Source: Streptomyces xanthophaeus (lineage in GTDB: Bacteria; Actinomycetota; Actinomycetes; Streptomycetales; Streptomycetaceae). Taken from it: a DNA stretch of 64,000 nucleotides. The notes below the pieces were generated by a model. The model was not told the DNA's origin. It saw only the letters and a program-made list of their open reading frames with translations, and did not search any database. The stretch covers positions 682,001 through 746,000 of the forward strand of contig NZ_CP076543.1 in assembly GCF_030440515.1 (NCBI RefSeq), given 5' to 3'. The translations under genes and the position numbers were made by a program. Shown piece by piece: positions 1 through 8,920 of the stretch. Each line of letters begins with the position of its first letter. Position 1 is the stretch's first letter.

Positions 1-60
1 GCGGGTGGCCGCATGCGTGACGGCGCGGCGGAGCAGGGCTCCCTCTCCTACGAAGATCAT
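1..60 (-). CDS. lstF: Formyltransferase LstF-like, N-terminal 20 codons only (cut by window edge)
   Basis: Only the first 20 codons are present. The ATG at 60 overlaps the TGA of the preceding NRPS gene as ATGA (57-60), which shows translational coupling and fixes the start. The peptide begins MIFVGEGALLRR, a hydrophobic beta strand followed by a helix, as expected for the first strand of a formyltransferase Rossmann-like fold. In the published lipstatin operon the gene after lstE is lstF, which formylates the leucine amino group. The identification rests mainly on position, because too little sequence is visible for a domain call. Confidence 0.6.
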   Translation of the reverse strand, partial: MIFVGEGALLRRAVTHAATR

Positions 61-3000
61 GCGGATACCTCCTCGCGGGCGGCGGTCAGGTGCTCGCAGA
101 CCTGCTCCAGCGTCAGGTTGCGCACGAGGCAGTCGAGACGGCCGGTGAACCGCTGGGCCTGAGCAGGCGTCAGCAGGTCCGAGGAGACGGCGCTGAGCAT
201 CTCGACGAGGGCCAGGGAATCGCCGCCGAGGGCATGGAATGCGGAGTCCGCCGACAGCAGCGCGCCGTCCACGCCGAGGATCTCCGCCCAGTGGTGCCTG
301 ACACGTGCCTCCACGGTGACGGGGGCGGGTTCGGGTGCGGGTGCGGTTGCGAAGGGGTCGGGGAAGGCGTCGAGATCGGCCTTGCCGCTGACCGTGCTGG
401 GCAGGGTGTCGATCACGAGGACATGGGCGGGGACGAGATACGCCGGGAGAGTCCGGGTGAGCTCGGTCCGCAGTGCGCCGCCGAGGTCCCCGTCGAGGTC
501 CCCGGCCCGGCCCCCGCCCAGGCCCCCGCCCGCCGCGGGATCGCCGGCGTGCGGCAGTACGTACGCACAGAGCACGGCCGCCGTGGAGCGCGGGCGGCGG
601 CGGGGCACGACGACGGCGCGGTGCACCGCCGGGTGGGCTTCGAGGGCGGCGACGACCTCGGCGGGGTCGACTCGGTGCCCGGCGATCTTCACCTGCTCGT
701 CGATGCGCCCGGCGAACTCGACTGCTCCGTCGGCCAGTCGGCGTCCGAGGTCACCGGTGCGATAGGCGCGGACGCCGTCGGGTCCGGTGGTGAAGGGTGA
801 GGGACGGCCGTCGGACGGACCGAGGTAGCCGCGGGCCACCTGGATCCCGCGTACGACGATCTCGCCGGTGCGACCGGTGTCGCCCGGTCCGCTGCCGATG
901 CTCTCGCCGTCCGCGGTGACGAGGTCGACCCCCGCATACGGACCGGGGAGGCCGATCGGGACCGTGGCGCCGCTCTCGCCGCCGTCCACGATGTGGGCGA
1001 GTACGGCGACGGTCGCCTCGGTGGGCCCGTACGCGTTGATCACACGGCAGTCGGCCCCGAAGGCGGCGTGCGCGGACCGTACGGCGGTGGGGGTGAGGGG
1101 CTCGCCGCCCAGCAGCAGGGTGCGCAGGCCGTGCGCGGGGCCGCTGCTGCCCGGGCCGCCGCTGCCCGTGCCGCCGAGAAGGGCGAGGTGGGAGGGGGTG
1201 AGCGCGAGGGTGTCGGCACGGTGCTCGGCGACGAGCTCGCGCAGGACGGCGGGCGAGGGCGTGCCGGGGGCGAGGACGGCCGTTCCGCCGGCCAGGAGGG
1301 GCAGGAAGAGGGGGAAGCACGAGATGTCGAAAGCGTAGGAGGAGGCGAAGCCGAAGCGCGTGCGACCGGTGACCTGGCAGACGCCGGTCATCCAGCGCAC
1401 GAACCCCATGAGGCTTCCGTGCTCGATCTGCACGCCCTTGGGGCGGCCGGTGGAACCGGAGGTGTGGATGACGTAGGCGAGGTCCGCGGGCCGTACGTCC
1501 GCTGCGTCCTCGGATTCCGTGTCCGGGCCGGGGGCAGGGCCGTCGAGGAGGTCCTCGACGGCGAGCAGGGTCCCGGGTACGAAGGGGGCGAGGTCCTCGG
1601 TCAGGTGTCGTCCGGTCAGGCTGAGGCCGACGCCGGCCCCCTGGAGGATCTCCTTGATCCGGACGCCGGGATGGCCGGGGTCGAGCGGCACATAGGCGGC
1701 GCCCGCCTTGAGGATGCCCCACAGGGCGCACACGCCGGCGGCCGTACGGTCGACGACCAGTCCCACCAGGTCCTCGCGGCCTACCCCGCGGCGCCGGAGC
1801 CCGGCCGCGACGGTGTCGGAGCGCCGGTCGAGTTCGGCGTACGAGACCACGCCCTCGGGCCCGTCGAGCGCGGGCGCGTCGGGGGTGCGGGCGGCCTGGG
1901 CGCGGAAGGCGTCCACGACGGTGAGTTCGGGAACCTCCGGATCCGGGACGGCGGCCGGAGCCGGGTGCGCCGGCAGCGGTGCGGGGTCCATGGCCGCGGT
2001 GTCCGCCCCGACGGGGCCGTGCGCCGGTACCACGGTCGCCGGACCCGCCCCCGCCCCGCCCTCGGTTTCGAGACCGGCCAGGACCGTGTCCAGCAACCGC
2101 GCGGCGCGGGCGGCGAGATCCGGGCCCCCGCCGCGGACGCCGAGCGTGATCTCGGTCGCCGTGCCGCTCTCGGCGGCGACCAGGGAGAGCGGGACCAGCG
2201 GGGCGTGCACGGGCAGCGCGTAGGCCGTGGACGCCGTGAAGCCGCTGCCGGAGAATTCCGCCAGGTCCAGGCGGCCGAGGTGGGAGACGACGGCCGAAGC
2301 GAGGTGACGGTCGGTACGTGACGCCACGGCCTGGGCCGTGCGCAGCAGAGCGGCGGTCACGGGCCTCGGCAGCGGTGCGAGGGCCGTTTCGAATCCGGCG
2401 GCGAGTTCGCGGTCCCCGGCGAGGTCGGTCAGCAGGCGGGTGTGTGCGGCCGTCCAGTCCTCCCCGGGGCGCAGGTCCAGGAACAGCGGCAGGCTCAGGT
2501 TGCCCGTGGCCGCGATCCCTGGGCGGTGGCGGCGCAGGTCGACGGGGACCATGACGCGGGTGTCGAGCCCTGCGGCGTCGGTCAGGGCCTGGGCGAGGCG
2601 GGCGGTGAGCGCGGGGTGGCGGCCGGGCAGGGTGCGGCGCAGCCACAACGTCCGGAGCGGGCGGCCGCCGCCGTCGGCCGGGCCGAGCGGGGAGCGCCGG
2701 GGAGGCGTCGGCGTGGGCCGCGTCCTGGTGCTGCCGAGCCGGCGCAGCAGTCCGGCGTCGGTGTCCGCGTCGAGCGCGGGCCGGGCGGGCTCGCCGCGCA
2801 GGGCTCGGAAGACCTCCCGTACCCAGGTCAGGGCGCCGTGACCGTCCATCATGGCGTGCGAGACGCTGAAGACGACGGTGGTCGCCGCCGTACCGTCGGC
2901 GCCGGGCACGACCAGCACCTCGCAGCCCGGCGGCTCCGTCCGCCGCGACGGCCCGGCGGGCAAGGCGTACGTCCCGGGCGCCGAGTCGGTGTACGCACCG

Positions 3001-3314
3001 GGGCGCGGTACGTCGTACCGCGCCCGGGGCGGCGGTCCCCCGGTGCTCCACATCGCCCCGGTGTGCACGAGCCGCGATCCCGGGCATGACTCGGCGGCCC
3101 GTGCCAGGGCTGCCTGGAGGTCCTGTGGGGCGGGTACGCCGTCGCCCTCGACGACGATGCGCAGGGCCATGGCCCCGCGGGCGTCCCCGGCGGAGAGGTA
3201 GAGGCGTTCGGTGGGCGACACCGGGCGCCGGTAGCGGACGCCGGTGCCGGCACCGGAACCGGTGCCGGAACCGACACCGGCACCGGCACCGGCATCGACC
3301 TGTTGGGAGGTCAT
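57..3314 (-). CDS. lstE: Nonribosomal peptide synthetase LstE-like (condensation-adenylation-carrier)
   Basis: A 1085-residue single-module NRPS. In lipstatin biosynthesis LstE activates leucine and joins it as an ester to the hydroxyl of the beta-lactone chain. After a Gly/Ser/Thr/Ala-rich stretch (residues about 8-25) comes a condensation-like domain (about 27-430) with an SHAMMDG motif, so the second His of HHxxxDG is kept and the first is Ser. An adenylation domain follows (about 500-985) with HTSGSTGRPKG, NAYGPTEA, YRTGDLG and a C-terminal SGKAD lysine. A carrier domain near the end has GGDSLALVEML. There is no thioesterase. The ATG at 3314 overlaps the lstD stop as ATGA; the open frame runs further upstream to 3734 but that part lies inside lstD. 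Substrate Leu is inferred from the operon. Confidence 0.9.
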   Translation of the reverse strand: MTSQQVDAGAGAGVGSGTGSGAGTGVRYRRPVSPTERLYLSAGDARGAMALRIVVEGDGVPAPQDLQAALARAAESCPGSRLVHTGAMWSTGGPPPRARYDVPRPGAYTDSAPGTYALPAGPSRRTEPPGCEVLVVPGADGTAATTVVFSVSHAMMDGHGALTWVREVFRALRGEPARPALDADTDAGLLRRLGSTRTRPTPTPPRRSPLGPADGGGRPLRTLWLRRTLPGRHPALTARLAQALTDAAGLDTRVMVPVDLRRHRPGIAATGNLSLPLFLDLRPGEDWTAAHTRLLTDLAGDRELAAGFETALAPLPRPVTAALLRTAQAVASRTDRHLASAVVSHLGRLDLAEFSGSGFTASTAYALPVHAPLVPLSLVAAESGTATEITLGVRGGGPDLAARAARLLDTVLAGLETEGGAGAGPATVVPAHGPVGADTAAMDPAPLPAHPAPAAVPDPEVPELTVVDAFRAQAARTPDAPALDGPEGVVSYAELDRRSDTVAAGLRRRGVGREDLVGLVVDRTAAGVCALWGILKAGAAYVPLDPGHPGVRIKEILQGAGVGLSLTGRHLTEDLAPFVPGTLLAVEDLLDGPAPGPDTESEDAADVRPADLAYVIHTSGSTGRPKGVQIEHGSLMGFVRWMTGVCQVTGRTRFGFASSYAFDISCFPLFLPLLAGGTAVLAPGTPSPAVLRELVAEHRADTLALTPSHLALLGGTGSGGPGSSGPAHGLRTLLLGGEPLTPTAVRSAHAAFGADCRVINAYGPTEATVAVLAHIVDGGESGATVPIGLPGPYAGVDLVTADGESIGSGPGDTGRTGEIVVRGIQVARGYLGPSDGRPSPFTTGPDGVRAYRTGDLGRRLADGAVEFAGRIDEQVKIAGHRVDPAEVVAALEAHPAVHRAVVVPRRRPRSTAAVLCAYVLPHAGDPAAGGGLGGGRAGDLDGDLGGALRTELTRTLPAYLVPAHVLVIDTLPSTVSGKADLDAFPDPFATAPAPEPAPVTVEARVRHHWAEILGVDGALLSADSAFHALGGDSLALVEMLSAVSSDLLTPAQAQRFTGRLDCLVRNLTLEQVCEHLTAAREEVSA

Positions 3315-4459
3315 GACTTCGTGGTCCCTTGTTCGGTGTGGTCGGGTGCGGGGTGGCGGGCCGGTGCGGCGGTGCCGGTGGAAGCGGCCGGGCCGCCGGC
3401 GGTCCAGGCGGCGACGCCGCCCACCTCGTCGACCCAGTCCCGCAGTGCTCGCAGCCCCTCCTCCTGGGTGCGCGGGGCCGCGTAGCCGAGGTCGTGGCGG
3501 GCGCCAGCGGTGTCGTACGTCGCCGAGCGGGTCAGCAGCGCCATCATGTAGCGGCTCAGCGGCGGAGCCGCGTCCGTACCGCCTCCCCCGCCGCCTCCCC
3601 CGCCCGCGGACCGGCGGCGCAGGTGCCAGCCCGTCTCCACCGCCGCGGCCAGCCCGCGGCCGAGGGCGAGCGGGATGCGCGGGGCGGGCGGGGGACAGTC
3701 GAAGAGGGCTCCGACCCGGGCCAGGAAGGGCCACAGGTCCGTCTCCTCACGGTCCGCGACGAAGTAGGCCTTGCCGCCCACCCGCCGGGCGGGGGCGAGT
3801 GCGGCCCGCAGGCAGGCGTCCACGGCGTTGTCGACGTGGCAGAGCGAGACCAGGACCCGTTTGCCGCCCGACAGGTCGGGCAGCCGGCCCGCGCGCATGG
3901 CGTCGACCATGCGCGGCAGGAATCCGGCGTGGTCGCGCGGCCCCCAGATGCCGCGCGGGCGCAGCGCGCAGGTGGTGAACTCCGGTCCGTCGGCGGCTCG
4001 TACGTGCTGTTCGGCGATCGCCTTCGTCTCGCAGTAGAGGTTGAACCACCGCTCCGGGTACGGGGTGCTCTCGTCGATGCCGAGCCGGTCGCCCTCCCGT
4101 ACCCGCATCAGCGCGCTCGGGCTGGAGACGAACACGAACCGCCGTGCCCCCGCCGACCGCGCCGCCGCCAGCAGCCGCTGCGTGCCGGTGACGTTGGCGG
4201 CCTCGAACTGCGCGCGACTGCCGTGGTCGACGACCCGTGCCGCGCTGTGCAGGACCGCCTCGCAGCCTTCCGCCGCCCGCCCGAGCGAATCGCCGTCGGT
4301 GAGGTCGCCGGTGACGACCTCGACGCCGGGCAGGGAGCCCAGTCGTACGGCGTCCCTGCCGGGGCGGACCAGGGCGCGGACCTGATGGCCCTGGCGCAGC
4401 GCGCCGTCGACCAGGTGTCCGCCCAGGAATCCGGATGCTCCGGTGACCAGGATCTTCAC
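3311..4459 (-). CDS. lstD: OleD/3-beta-HSD-type NAD(P)-dependent reductase LstD-like
   Basis: A 382-residue extended short-chain dehydrogenase. It should reduce the beta-keto acid made by LstA/LstB to the beta-hydroxy acid, as OleD does in olefin biosynthesis. The nucleotide motif VTGASGFLGGHL lies at residues 5-16. The catalytic pair is Tyr142 and Lys146 in YCETK, with Ser112/113 in FVSSPS. A poly-Gly run occurs near residue 295, close to the C-terminal third. The GTG at 4459 overlaps the lstC stop as GTGA (4456-4459). The stop at 3311-3313 overlaps the lstE start. Position between the OleC-like and NRPS genes matches the lipstatin operon. Confidence 0.9.
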   Translation of the reverse strand: MKILVTGASGFLGGHLVDGALRQGHQVRALVRPGRDAVRLGSLPGVEVVTGDLTDGDSLGRAAEGCEAVLHSAARVVDHGSRAQFEAANVTGTQRLLAAARSAGARRFVFVSSPSALMRVREGDRLGIDESTPYPERWFNLYCETKAIAEQHVRAADGPEFTTCALRPRGIWGPRDHAGFLPRMVDAMRAGRLPDLSGGKRVLVSLCHVDNAVDACLRAALAPARRVGGKAYFVADREETDLWPFLARVGALFDCPPPAPRIPLALGRGLAAAVETGWHLRRRSAGGGGGGGGGTDAAPPLSRYMMALLTRSATYDTAGARHDLGYAAPRTQEEGLRALRDWVDEVGGVAAWTAGGPAASTGTAAPARHPAPDHTEQGTTKS

Positions 4460-6540
4460 AGCGTCCGCCACCAGGTCGCGCCGTAGAGCATGGTGCGCCC
4501 GACCACCGAGGCGGTCCCGTGTCCGGCCTCCCGGCCGCGCGGCAGTGCGAGCGGGATCTGCGCTGCGTGCACGCCGATGCTGAGGAAGGCGTCGATCCAC
4601 CACAGCCACCGCAGCACCGGGAGGTCGGGGACGTCCCCGGTCGCGGCCCACACCGCCCCGCCGACGAGGTACGCCCATCCGGCGAGCGGCACGATCCGGG
4701 CCGCCCGCCGGCCCGCGGACGACGCGGGCCGGGCCTGCTGCCGCGTGGCCCAGCGGGCCAGCTCCTCGCGGCCGATCTTGGCGTTGTGCCGGATGTCCAC
4801 CGGGAAGCCGGGGTGGCGCAGGAACTCCTGGAGGCCTGTGGTCGGGGCGTGTTCCTCGGCCATCGTGCGCAGCTCGGCGACCAGGTTCGTCCACGCGCCT
4901 TCGTCGAGCGCGGTCCCGTCCGCCCCGGTCTCGGTCTCCACGCAGATGACGGGCCGTTGCGCGCCGGCCGGCCCGATGCCGACCAGGGCGGTGCGCCGGA
5001 CCAGGGGATGGGCGTTGAAGACTCCCTCGCAGCGCACGGTGTGCAGGTCCCGGTGGCTGGTGCGGACCCGCTGGGCGGAGCGCCCGCAGAACCACAGGCG
5101 TCCTTCGGAGTCGAGGTGGCCGAGGTCGCCGGTCCGGTGCCAGATGCGGGGCGGTTCGCCGTCGGGGCGTTGCTCGGTCGCCTTGTGCGCGGCGTCGGAC
5201 CGGGGGGCCCGGTGGTAGCGCCGGCTGACGGAGTCGCCGTGGACCAGGATCTCGCCGACGTGCCCGGCCGGCAGGCCGGTCGCGGGGTCGAAGCGGGCGA
5301 GCGGGCCGTCGGTGACGGGCGCGATGGCCACGCGGGTGCCGGGGACGGGCCGGCCGACGCAGGTCCCTTCGCCCGCGGCGGCACCGGCCGCGGTACCGGC
5401 CGCAGTACCGGCCGCGGTTGTGCCGCCCTCGCGACCGGTGTCGGCCTCGTCGTCGCCGAGGATCTCGGCCGCCTCGATCGAGGTGATCGGCAGTACCTCC
5501 GTGGCCCCGTAGGTCACATGGATCCGCGCCTTCTCGTCGAGGACGGAGCGCAGCGCGGCCACGACCGCATCGGGCACCGGGGCCCCGCCGGAGACGACGC
5601 AGTGCAGGTCGGGCAGCGGGTGGCGGCCGCGGGCGGCGCCGGTGAGGTGCCCGGCCAGGTTCCGCAGCAGGGCGGGCGAGGCGAACATCGTGGTGACGCG
5701 GAATCGTTCCAGCGCGTCGACGAGCAGTGCCGGGTCCGCCTGGGCGACCCGGGCGGGCGCGAGCGGCGCCAGGACCAGGGTGGATCCGTAGACCAGGTCG
5801 AGCACCCCGTAGAAGGGCAGGGTGACCAGGGAGACGTCGTCGCGGGTGCGGCCGTGGACGGCTTCTATCTGGCGGGCGATGGACAGCGCCATGCGGTGGG
5901 TGTACTCGACTCCCTTGGCGGGGCCCGTGCTTCCGGTGGTGAAGCCGATCATCAGCAGGTCGTCGCCGCCGGCCGGCGCCGCCGTGTCCGCGGCTGCGTG
6001 CGTCGCGGTCGCGGGGGTGGCGCGCAGCGCGGCCAGCGTGTGGCCGCGGCCGAGCCGACGCCGTCCCAGGGTGACGGGCACGCGCACCCCGGCGAAGGTG
6101 CGGCGGCCCAGGACGCGCACGAGCTGGGCGAGGGGCGGCCCGATGAACGCCTCGGCGCCCACGGCCCGGTAGCAGTGGAGCATGCGCCGTACGCCCATGC
6201 CGGGATCCACGACGACGGGCACGGCTCCGACCCGGAACAGGGCGAAGCAGAGGGCGAACAGCTCCGGTCCGGGCGGGGCCATCAGCACGGTCCTGGTGCC
6301 CCGGGTGATCCCTGCGCGCCGGAATCCGCGGGCAAGCTCCTCGACGCTCTCCTGCAACTCGCCGTAGGTGAGGGTGGCGTAGCTACCGGAGCCGCGGCCG
6401 TCGGGGTGGATGACGGCGGGCTTGCCGGGAAAGGCGTGGGCGTTGCGCTCGAGCCACCCGGCCACGCTGTCCGTGCCGGTGGCCGGCTCCCCCACGGCAG
6501 GGCCGCCGCCGGTCGGTATCGTCTGCGGCACGGGGCTCAC
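4456..6540 (-). CDS. lstC: OleC-type AMP-dependent beta-lactone synthetase LstC-like
   Basis: A 694-residue member of the acyl-CoA synthetase superfamily, closest in pattern to OleC, which adenylates a beta-hydroxy acid and closes it to a beta-lactone. The AMP-binding loop GFTTGSTGPAKGVEYTH lies at about residues 199-215 and YRTGDLG-type HRTGDLG follows later. The region around 91-116, with GPELFALCFALFRVGAVPVV and then DPGMG, is characteristic of OleC proteins. A low-complexity TAAG repeat (bases about 5390-5425) sits in a surface loop. The C-terminus has Trp-rich hydrophobic segments that could contact membrane. The GTG at 6540 overlaps the lstB stop as GTGA. Confidence 0.9.
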   Translation of the reverse strand: MSPVPQTIPTGGGPAVGEPATGTDSVAGWLERNAHAFPGKPAVIHPDGRGSGSYATLTYGELQESVEELARGFRRAGITRGTRTVLMAPPGPELFALCFALFRVGAVPVVVDPGMGVRRMLHCYRAVGAEAFIGPPLAQLVRVLGRRTFAGVRVPVTLGRRRLGRGHTLAALRATPATATHAAADTAAPAGGDDLLMIGFTTGSTGPAKGVEYTHRMALSIARQIEAVHGRTRDDVSLVTLPFYGVLDLVYGSTLVLAPLAPARVAQADPALLVDALERFRVTTMFASPALLRNLAGHLTGAARGRHPLPDLHCVVSGGAPVPDAVVAALRSVLDEKARIHVTYGATEVLPITSIEAAEILGDDEADTGREGGTTAAGTAAGTAAGAAAGEGTCVGRPVPGTRVAIAPVTDGPLARFDPATGLPAGHVGEILVHGDSVSRRYHRAPRSDAAHKATEQRPDGEPPRIWHRTGDLGHLDSEGRLWFCGRSAQRVRTSHRDLHTVRCEGVFNAHPLVRRTALVGIGPAGAQRPVICVETETGADGTALDEGAWTNLVAELRTMAEEHAPTTGLQEFLRHPGFPVDIRHNAKIGREELARWATRQQARPASSAGRRAARIVPLAGWAYLVGGAVWAATGDVPDLPVLRWLWWIDAFLSIGVHAAQIPLALPRGREAGHGTASVVGRTMLYGATWWRTL

Positions 6541-7397
6541 CACCCCTCGGGCCGGTAGAGGGCGCAGGCCGCGCTGGGGCCGGCGCCGACCGACACGAAC
6601 AGGAACTGGTCGTGGTCGTCGTGGCGTACGCCGTCCAGCGCGCGGAGGTAGCCGAGGACCGGCGCCGCGGTGTGCGGCTCGCCCTTCACCCCGGCGCCGT
6701 CGGCGGTCGCGGACGGGCCGATCACCAGGGTCCGGTCGAGGTCGATGCCGATCTCCTGCGCGTAGTCGGCGGCGGCACTCGCCGCGAACTCGTCCATCCG
6801 CTGCGCGTGGTCCGGCTCGCGCCGGACGGTGATCGTGGTCCGCCCGTGCCGGCCCATGGTGTCGGTGTCGAGGTAGCCCTCGACGTCGGTGGGCCGGTCG
6901 GCGGTGTAGTGGCGTACCGGCCCGAACCCGGCGTGGGGGTCGGCACTGCGCTCCAGCAGGAGGGCGCCGGCGAGGTCCGCGTACGGGTAGTCGGGATCGC
7001 GGTCCGCGTCGCCGCCGGGGTGCACGTCGGCAGCGGTGATCAGGAGCCGTTCGGTGCTTCCGGTCTCCAGGAGGGCCTGGCCCGCCTGGACGGCGTTCAG
7101 TACGCCGCAGGCTCCGTTCATCAGGTCGAAGGAGAAGCCGGCGGCCGGTTCGGGGTCGGCGATGTAGTCGAGGTTGATGCCGACCTCCTTCTGGACCAGG
7201 GCCGACATGGCCGGTTCGAAGGTGTTGTGTTCGCGGTAGACGCCGACGTTGATGAGGACGCCGATCGAGGAGGCCGGCACCCGGGCCCGGGCCAGGGCGC
7301 CGCGGGCGGCGCGGCCCGCGAGGTCCACGACGGAGGCCGGGGCGGACGCCGTGCCGTCGGGCAGGGCGGTTGCGGCTGCGGTGATGACCATGCCCAT
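6537..7397 (-). CDS. lstB: Short thiolase-fold partner subunit LstB-like (OleA/KAS III homologue)
   Basis: A 286-residue thiolase-fold protein, shorter than the usual 320-350 residues of KAS III or OleA. It keeps a Cys at 97 in MNGACGV at the nucleophile position. The C-terminal half lacks the usual HQ(A/V)-type His and the GN-type Asn of the Cys-His-Asn triad: the region aligned to the Asn motif reads GEPHTAAPVLG. Acidic residues Glu56 and Glu61 (YREHNTFEP) lie where OleA donates a glutamate across the dimer interface. In lipstatin biosynthesis LstB pairs with LstA as a heterodimer. The ATG at 7397 lies 3 nt after the lstA stop. Confidence 0.88.
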   Translation of the reverse strand: MGMVITAAATALPDGTASAPASVVDLAGRAARGALARARVPASSIGVLINVGVYREHNTFEPAMSALVQKEVGINLDYIADPEPAAGFSFDLMNGACGVLNAVQAGQALLETGSTERLLITAADVHPGGDADRDPDYPYADLAGALLLERSADPHAGFGPVRHYTADRPTDVEGYLDTDTMGRHGRTTITVRREPDHAQRMDEFAASAAADYAQEIGIDLDRTLVIGPSATADGAGVKGEPHTAAPVLGYLRALDGVRHDDHDQFLFVSVGAGPSAACALYRPEGW

Positions 7398-7400
7398 GGT

Positions 7401-8459
7401 TCAGACCCCCACGTTCGTCAGCGTCGCGGACAGGGCGCCGGTGACCACGCCGGAGGCGGCCGGCACCAGCAGGTACTTGGCCCCGGGGCGGGCGTCGCCC
7501 GACCTGAGGTGCTCGCACAGCGTCAGGAAGTGCGAGGTGGTGGCGGTGTTTCCGTACCGCTCGACCACGGAGAGGGAGTCCGGCATGGGGGTGGCGAACT
7601 CGGCCTCGGCCGTCTGGTTGACGTAGTCGATGAAGCGGGTGCCGACCTGGTGCTGGATGACGTGGTCGAACTCCTCACCGGCGAACGTCCGCCCCTTCTT
7701 GGCCAGGAAGTCCCCGTGGAAGCGCGGCCACAGCTTGAGCCGGTCGCGGTTGTGCATCTTCTTGTTGTCCGTGTAGAGGGCGATGCCCGGATTGCGGTCG
7801 CTGGGCATGCCCATGCACAGGTGGGAGTACTCGGAGCAGGTCATCAGCTCGATGTAGTGGATGCGGTCGGCCGCGTCGGTGGAGCGGTCCAGGACGACCG
7901 CGGCCGCCGAGTCCCCGACGGACAGCGAGGCGAACTGCGGGTCGTAGGAGTCGGTCATCTCGCGTGCGGCGGTCTGTGCGACGCGGGTCGCCTGCTCGCC
8001 GCTGACGACCAGGCCGCGCCGCACGGCGCCGGAGCGGATCATCCGGTCGAGCAGCCACACGCCGGTCATCATTCCGGCGCAGGCGTTGGAGACGTCGAAG
8101 TGGATGGCGGAGCGGGCGCCCAGCTCGCCGGCCAGCGTCGCGGCGAAGGACGGCTCGAAGGTGAAGCGACCGCCGTCCTTGAAGCGGGTGATCGAGGCCG
8201 AGATGACGATGTCGAGGTCGGCGGCCCCGTAGCGGGAGGACTCCAGCGCGTCCCGGGCGGCGGACAGGGCCATCCCGAACGAGTCCTCGCCGGCCGCCGG
8301 TTCGGGGTCGTACACGCGCCGTTCGGTGATCCCGGTGATCTTCTCGATGTCCGCCTCCCCCAGCCCCGGGACCAGGGCGGCGAGTTGCGGAGTGGTCTGG
8401 ACTGCGGCTGGAAGGCAGATGCCTAAGGCTTCTATTCGGCTGTATGCGGTGGTGCTCAT
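7401..8459 (-). CDS. lstA: OleA/KAS III-type acyl condensing enzyme LstA-like
   Basis: A 352-residue ketosynthase III-like enzyme, first gene of the operon. It should catalyse non-decarboxylative Claisen condensation of two fatty acyl thioesters to form the beta-keto acid backbone of lipstatin. The full triad is visible: Cys127 in SNACAGM, His270 in VIQHQVG and Asn304 in YGNTATTS. Length is normal for the family. The ATG at 8459 has GGAGAG upstream. Expression probably starts from the promoter-like sequence at 8568-8596, giving an untranslated leader of about 100 nt. Confidence 0.92.
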   Translation of the reverse strand: MSTTAYSRIEALGICLPAAVQTTPQLAALVPGLGEADIEKITGITERRVYDPEPAAGEDSFGMALSAARDALESSRYGAADLDIVISASITRFKDGGRFTFEPSFAATLAGELGARSAIHFDVSNACAGMMTGVWLLDRMIRSGAVRRGLVVSGEQATRVAQTAAREMTDSYDPQFASLSVGDSAAAVVLDRSTDAADRIHYIELMTCSEYSHLCMGMPSDRNPGIALYTDNKKMHNRDRLKLWPRFHGDFLAKKGRTFAGEEFDHVIQHQVGTRFIDYVNQTAEAEFATPMPDSLSVVERYGNTATTSHFLTLCEHLRSGDARPGAKYLLVPAASGVVTGALSATLTNVGV

Positions 8460-8567
8460 GTGTGTGGCTCTCCGTGGCGGTCCGCCCGGGGCATGGGAGT
8501 GCCAGGGCGGTGGTTGACAGAGGGATTCAATGGGCGTCCGGGGAATAACGGACAGTCAAGTTACCGT

Positions 8568-8596
8568 AGCGTACGGAGATGTCGACGATGTGTCAG
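8568..8596 (-). promoter_or_regulatory. Candidate promoter of the lst operon
   Basis: Read on the minus strand, CTGACA (8596-8591) is followed after 17 nt by TACGCT (8573-8568). This fits a vegetative-type -35/-10 pair for Streptomyces. It lies about 100 nt upstream of the lstA ATG, with no intervening gene. The -10 is weak, so the call is tentative. Confidence 0.4.
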
Positions 8597-8844
8597 GGCT
8601 TCGCAAATCAGGAACATATGGTCGAATATCGGCCACCCGCCATCACTTGCCATCGCTCGCCATCGCCGTGACATCAAGCAGAATCCGAGCTTCCGCCCCG
8701 CTCCGCGGCACTCACGCCCTCGAAAACCTGTCCGGAACCACTCGGTCCACCTCGCAGGGTGTGACGGACGTGACCATCGCGCACATACCGACCGGCCAAA
8801 CTGGTGATCGATTTCCGGCCGCCGAGTGGGTATGATCGCCGGCA

Positions 8845-8920
8845 GCAAGGCCGTAGCGCAGAGGTCGTCGCGCCCACGCATCGAGCTGGAGGACGTCGGT
8901 TCGAATCCGACCGGTCTTGC
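8845..8920 (+). ncRNA. tRNA-like sequence with aberrant anticodon arm
   Basis: A perfect T arm is present: GTCGG (8895-8899), loop TTCGAAT, CCGAC (8907-8911). An acceptor stem of AAGGCCG (8847-8853) pairs with CGGTCTT (8912-8918) and extends to 9 bp with the flanking GC/GC. A D stem GCGC/GCGC lies at 8856-8859 and 8870-8873. The anticodon arm does not fold normally: the best stem is CCA-GC/GC-TGG with a bulged C and a 5-nt loop (8880-8884), so there is no usual U33 or 7-nt loop. No CCA is encoded. It may be a tRNA pseudogene, a tRNA-derived integration scar or a structured RNA. Confidence 0.5.

Noticed and set aside
90-3295. Long open frames on both strands across the lst genes (for example plus 993-2321 and minus 751-3087)
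   Set aside because: They are Arg/Gly/Pro-rich shadows of the NRPS gene with no domain features.
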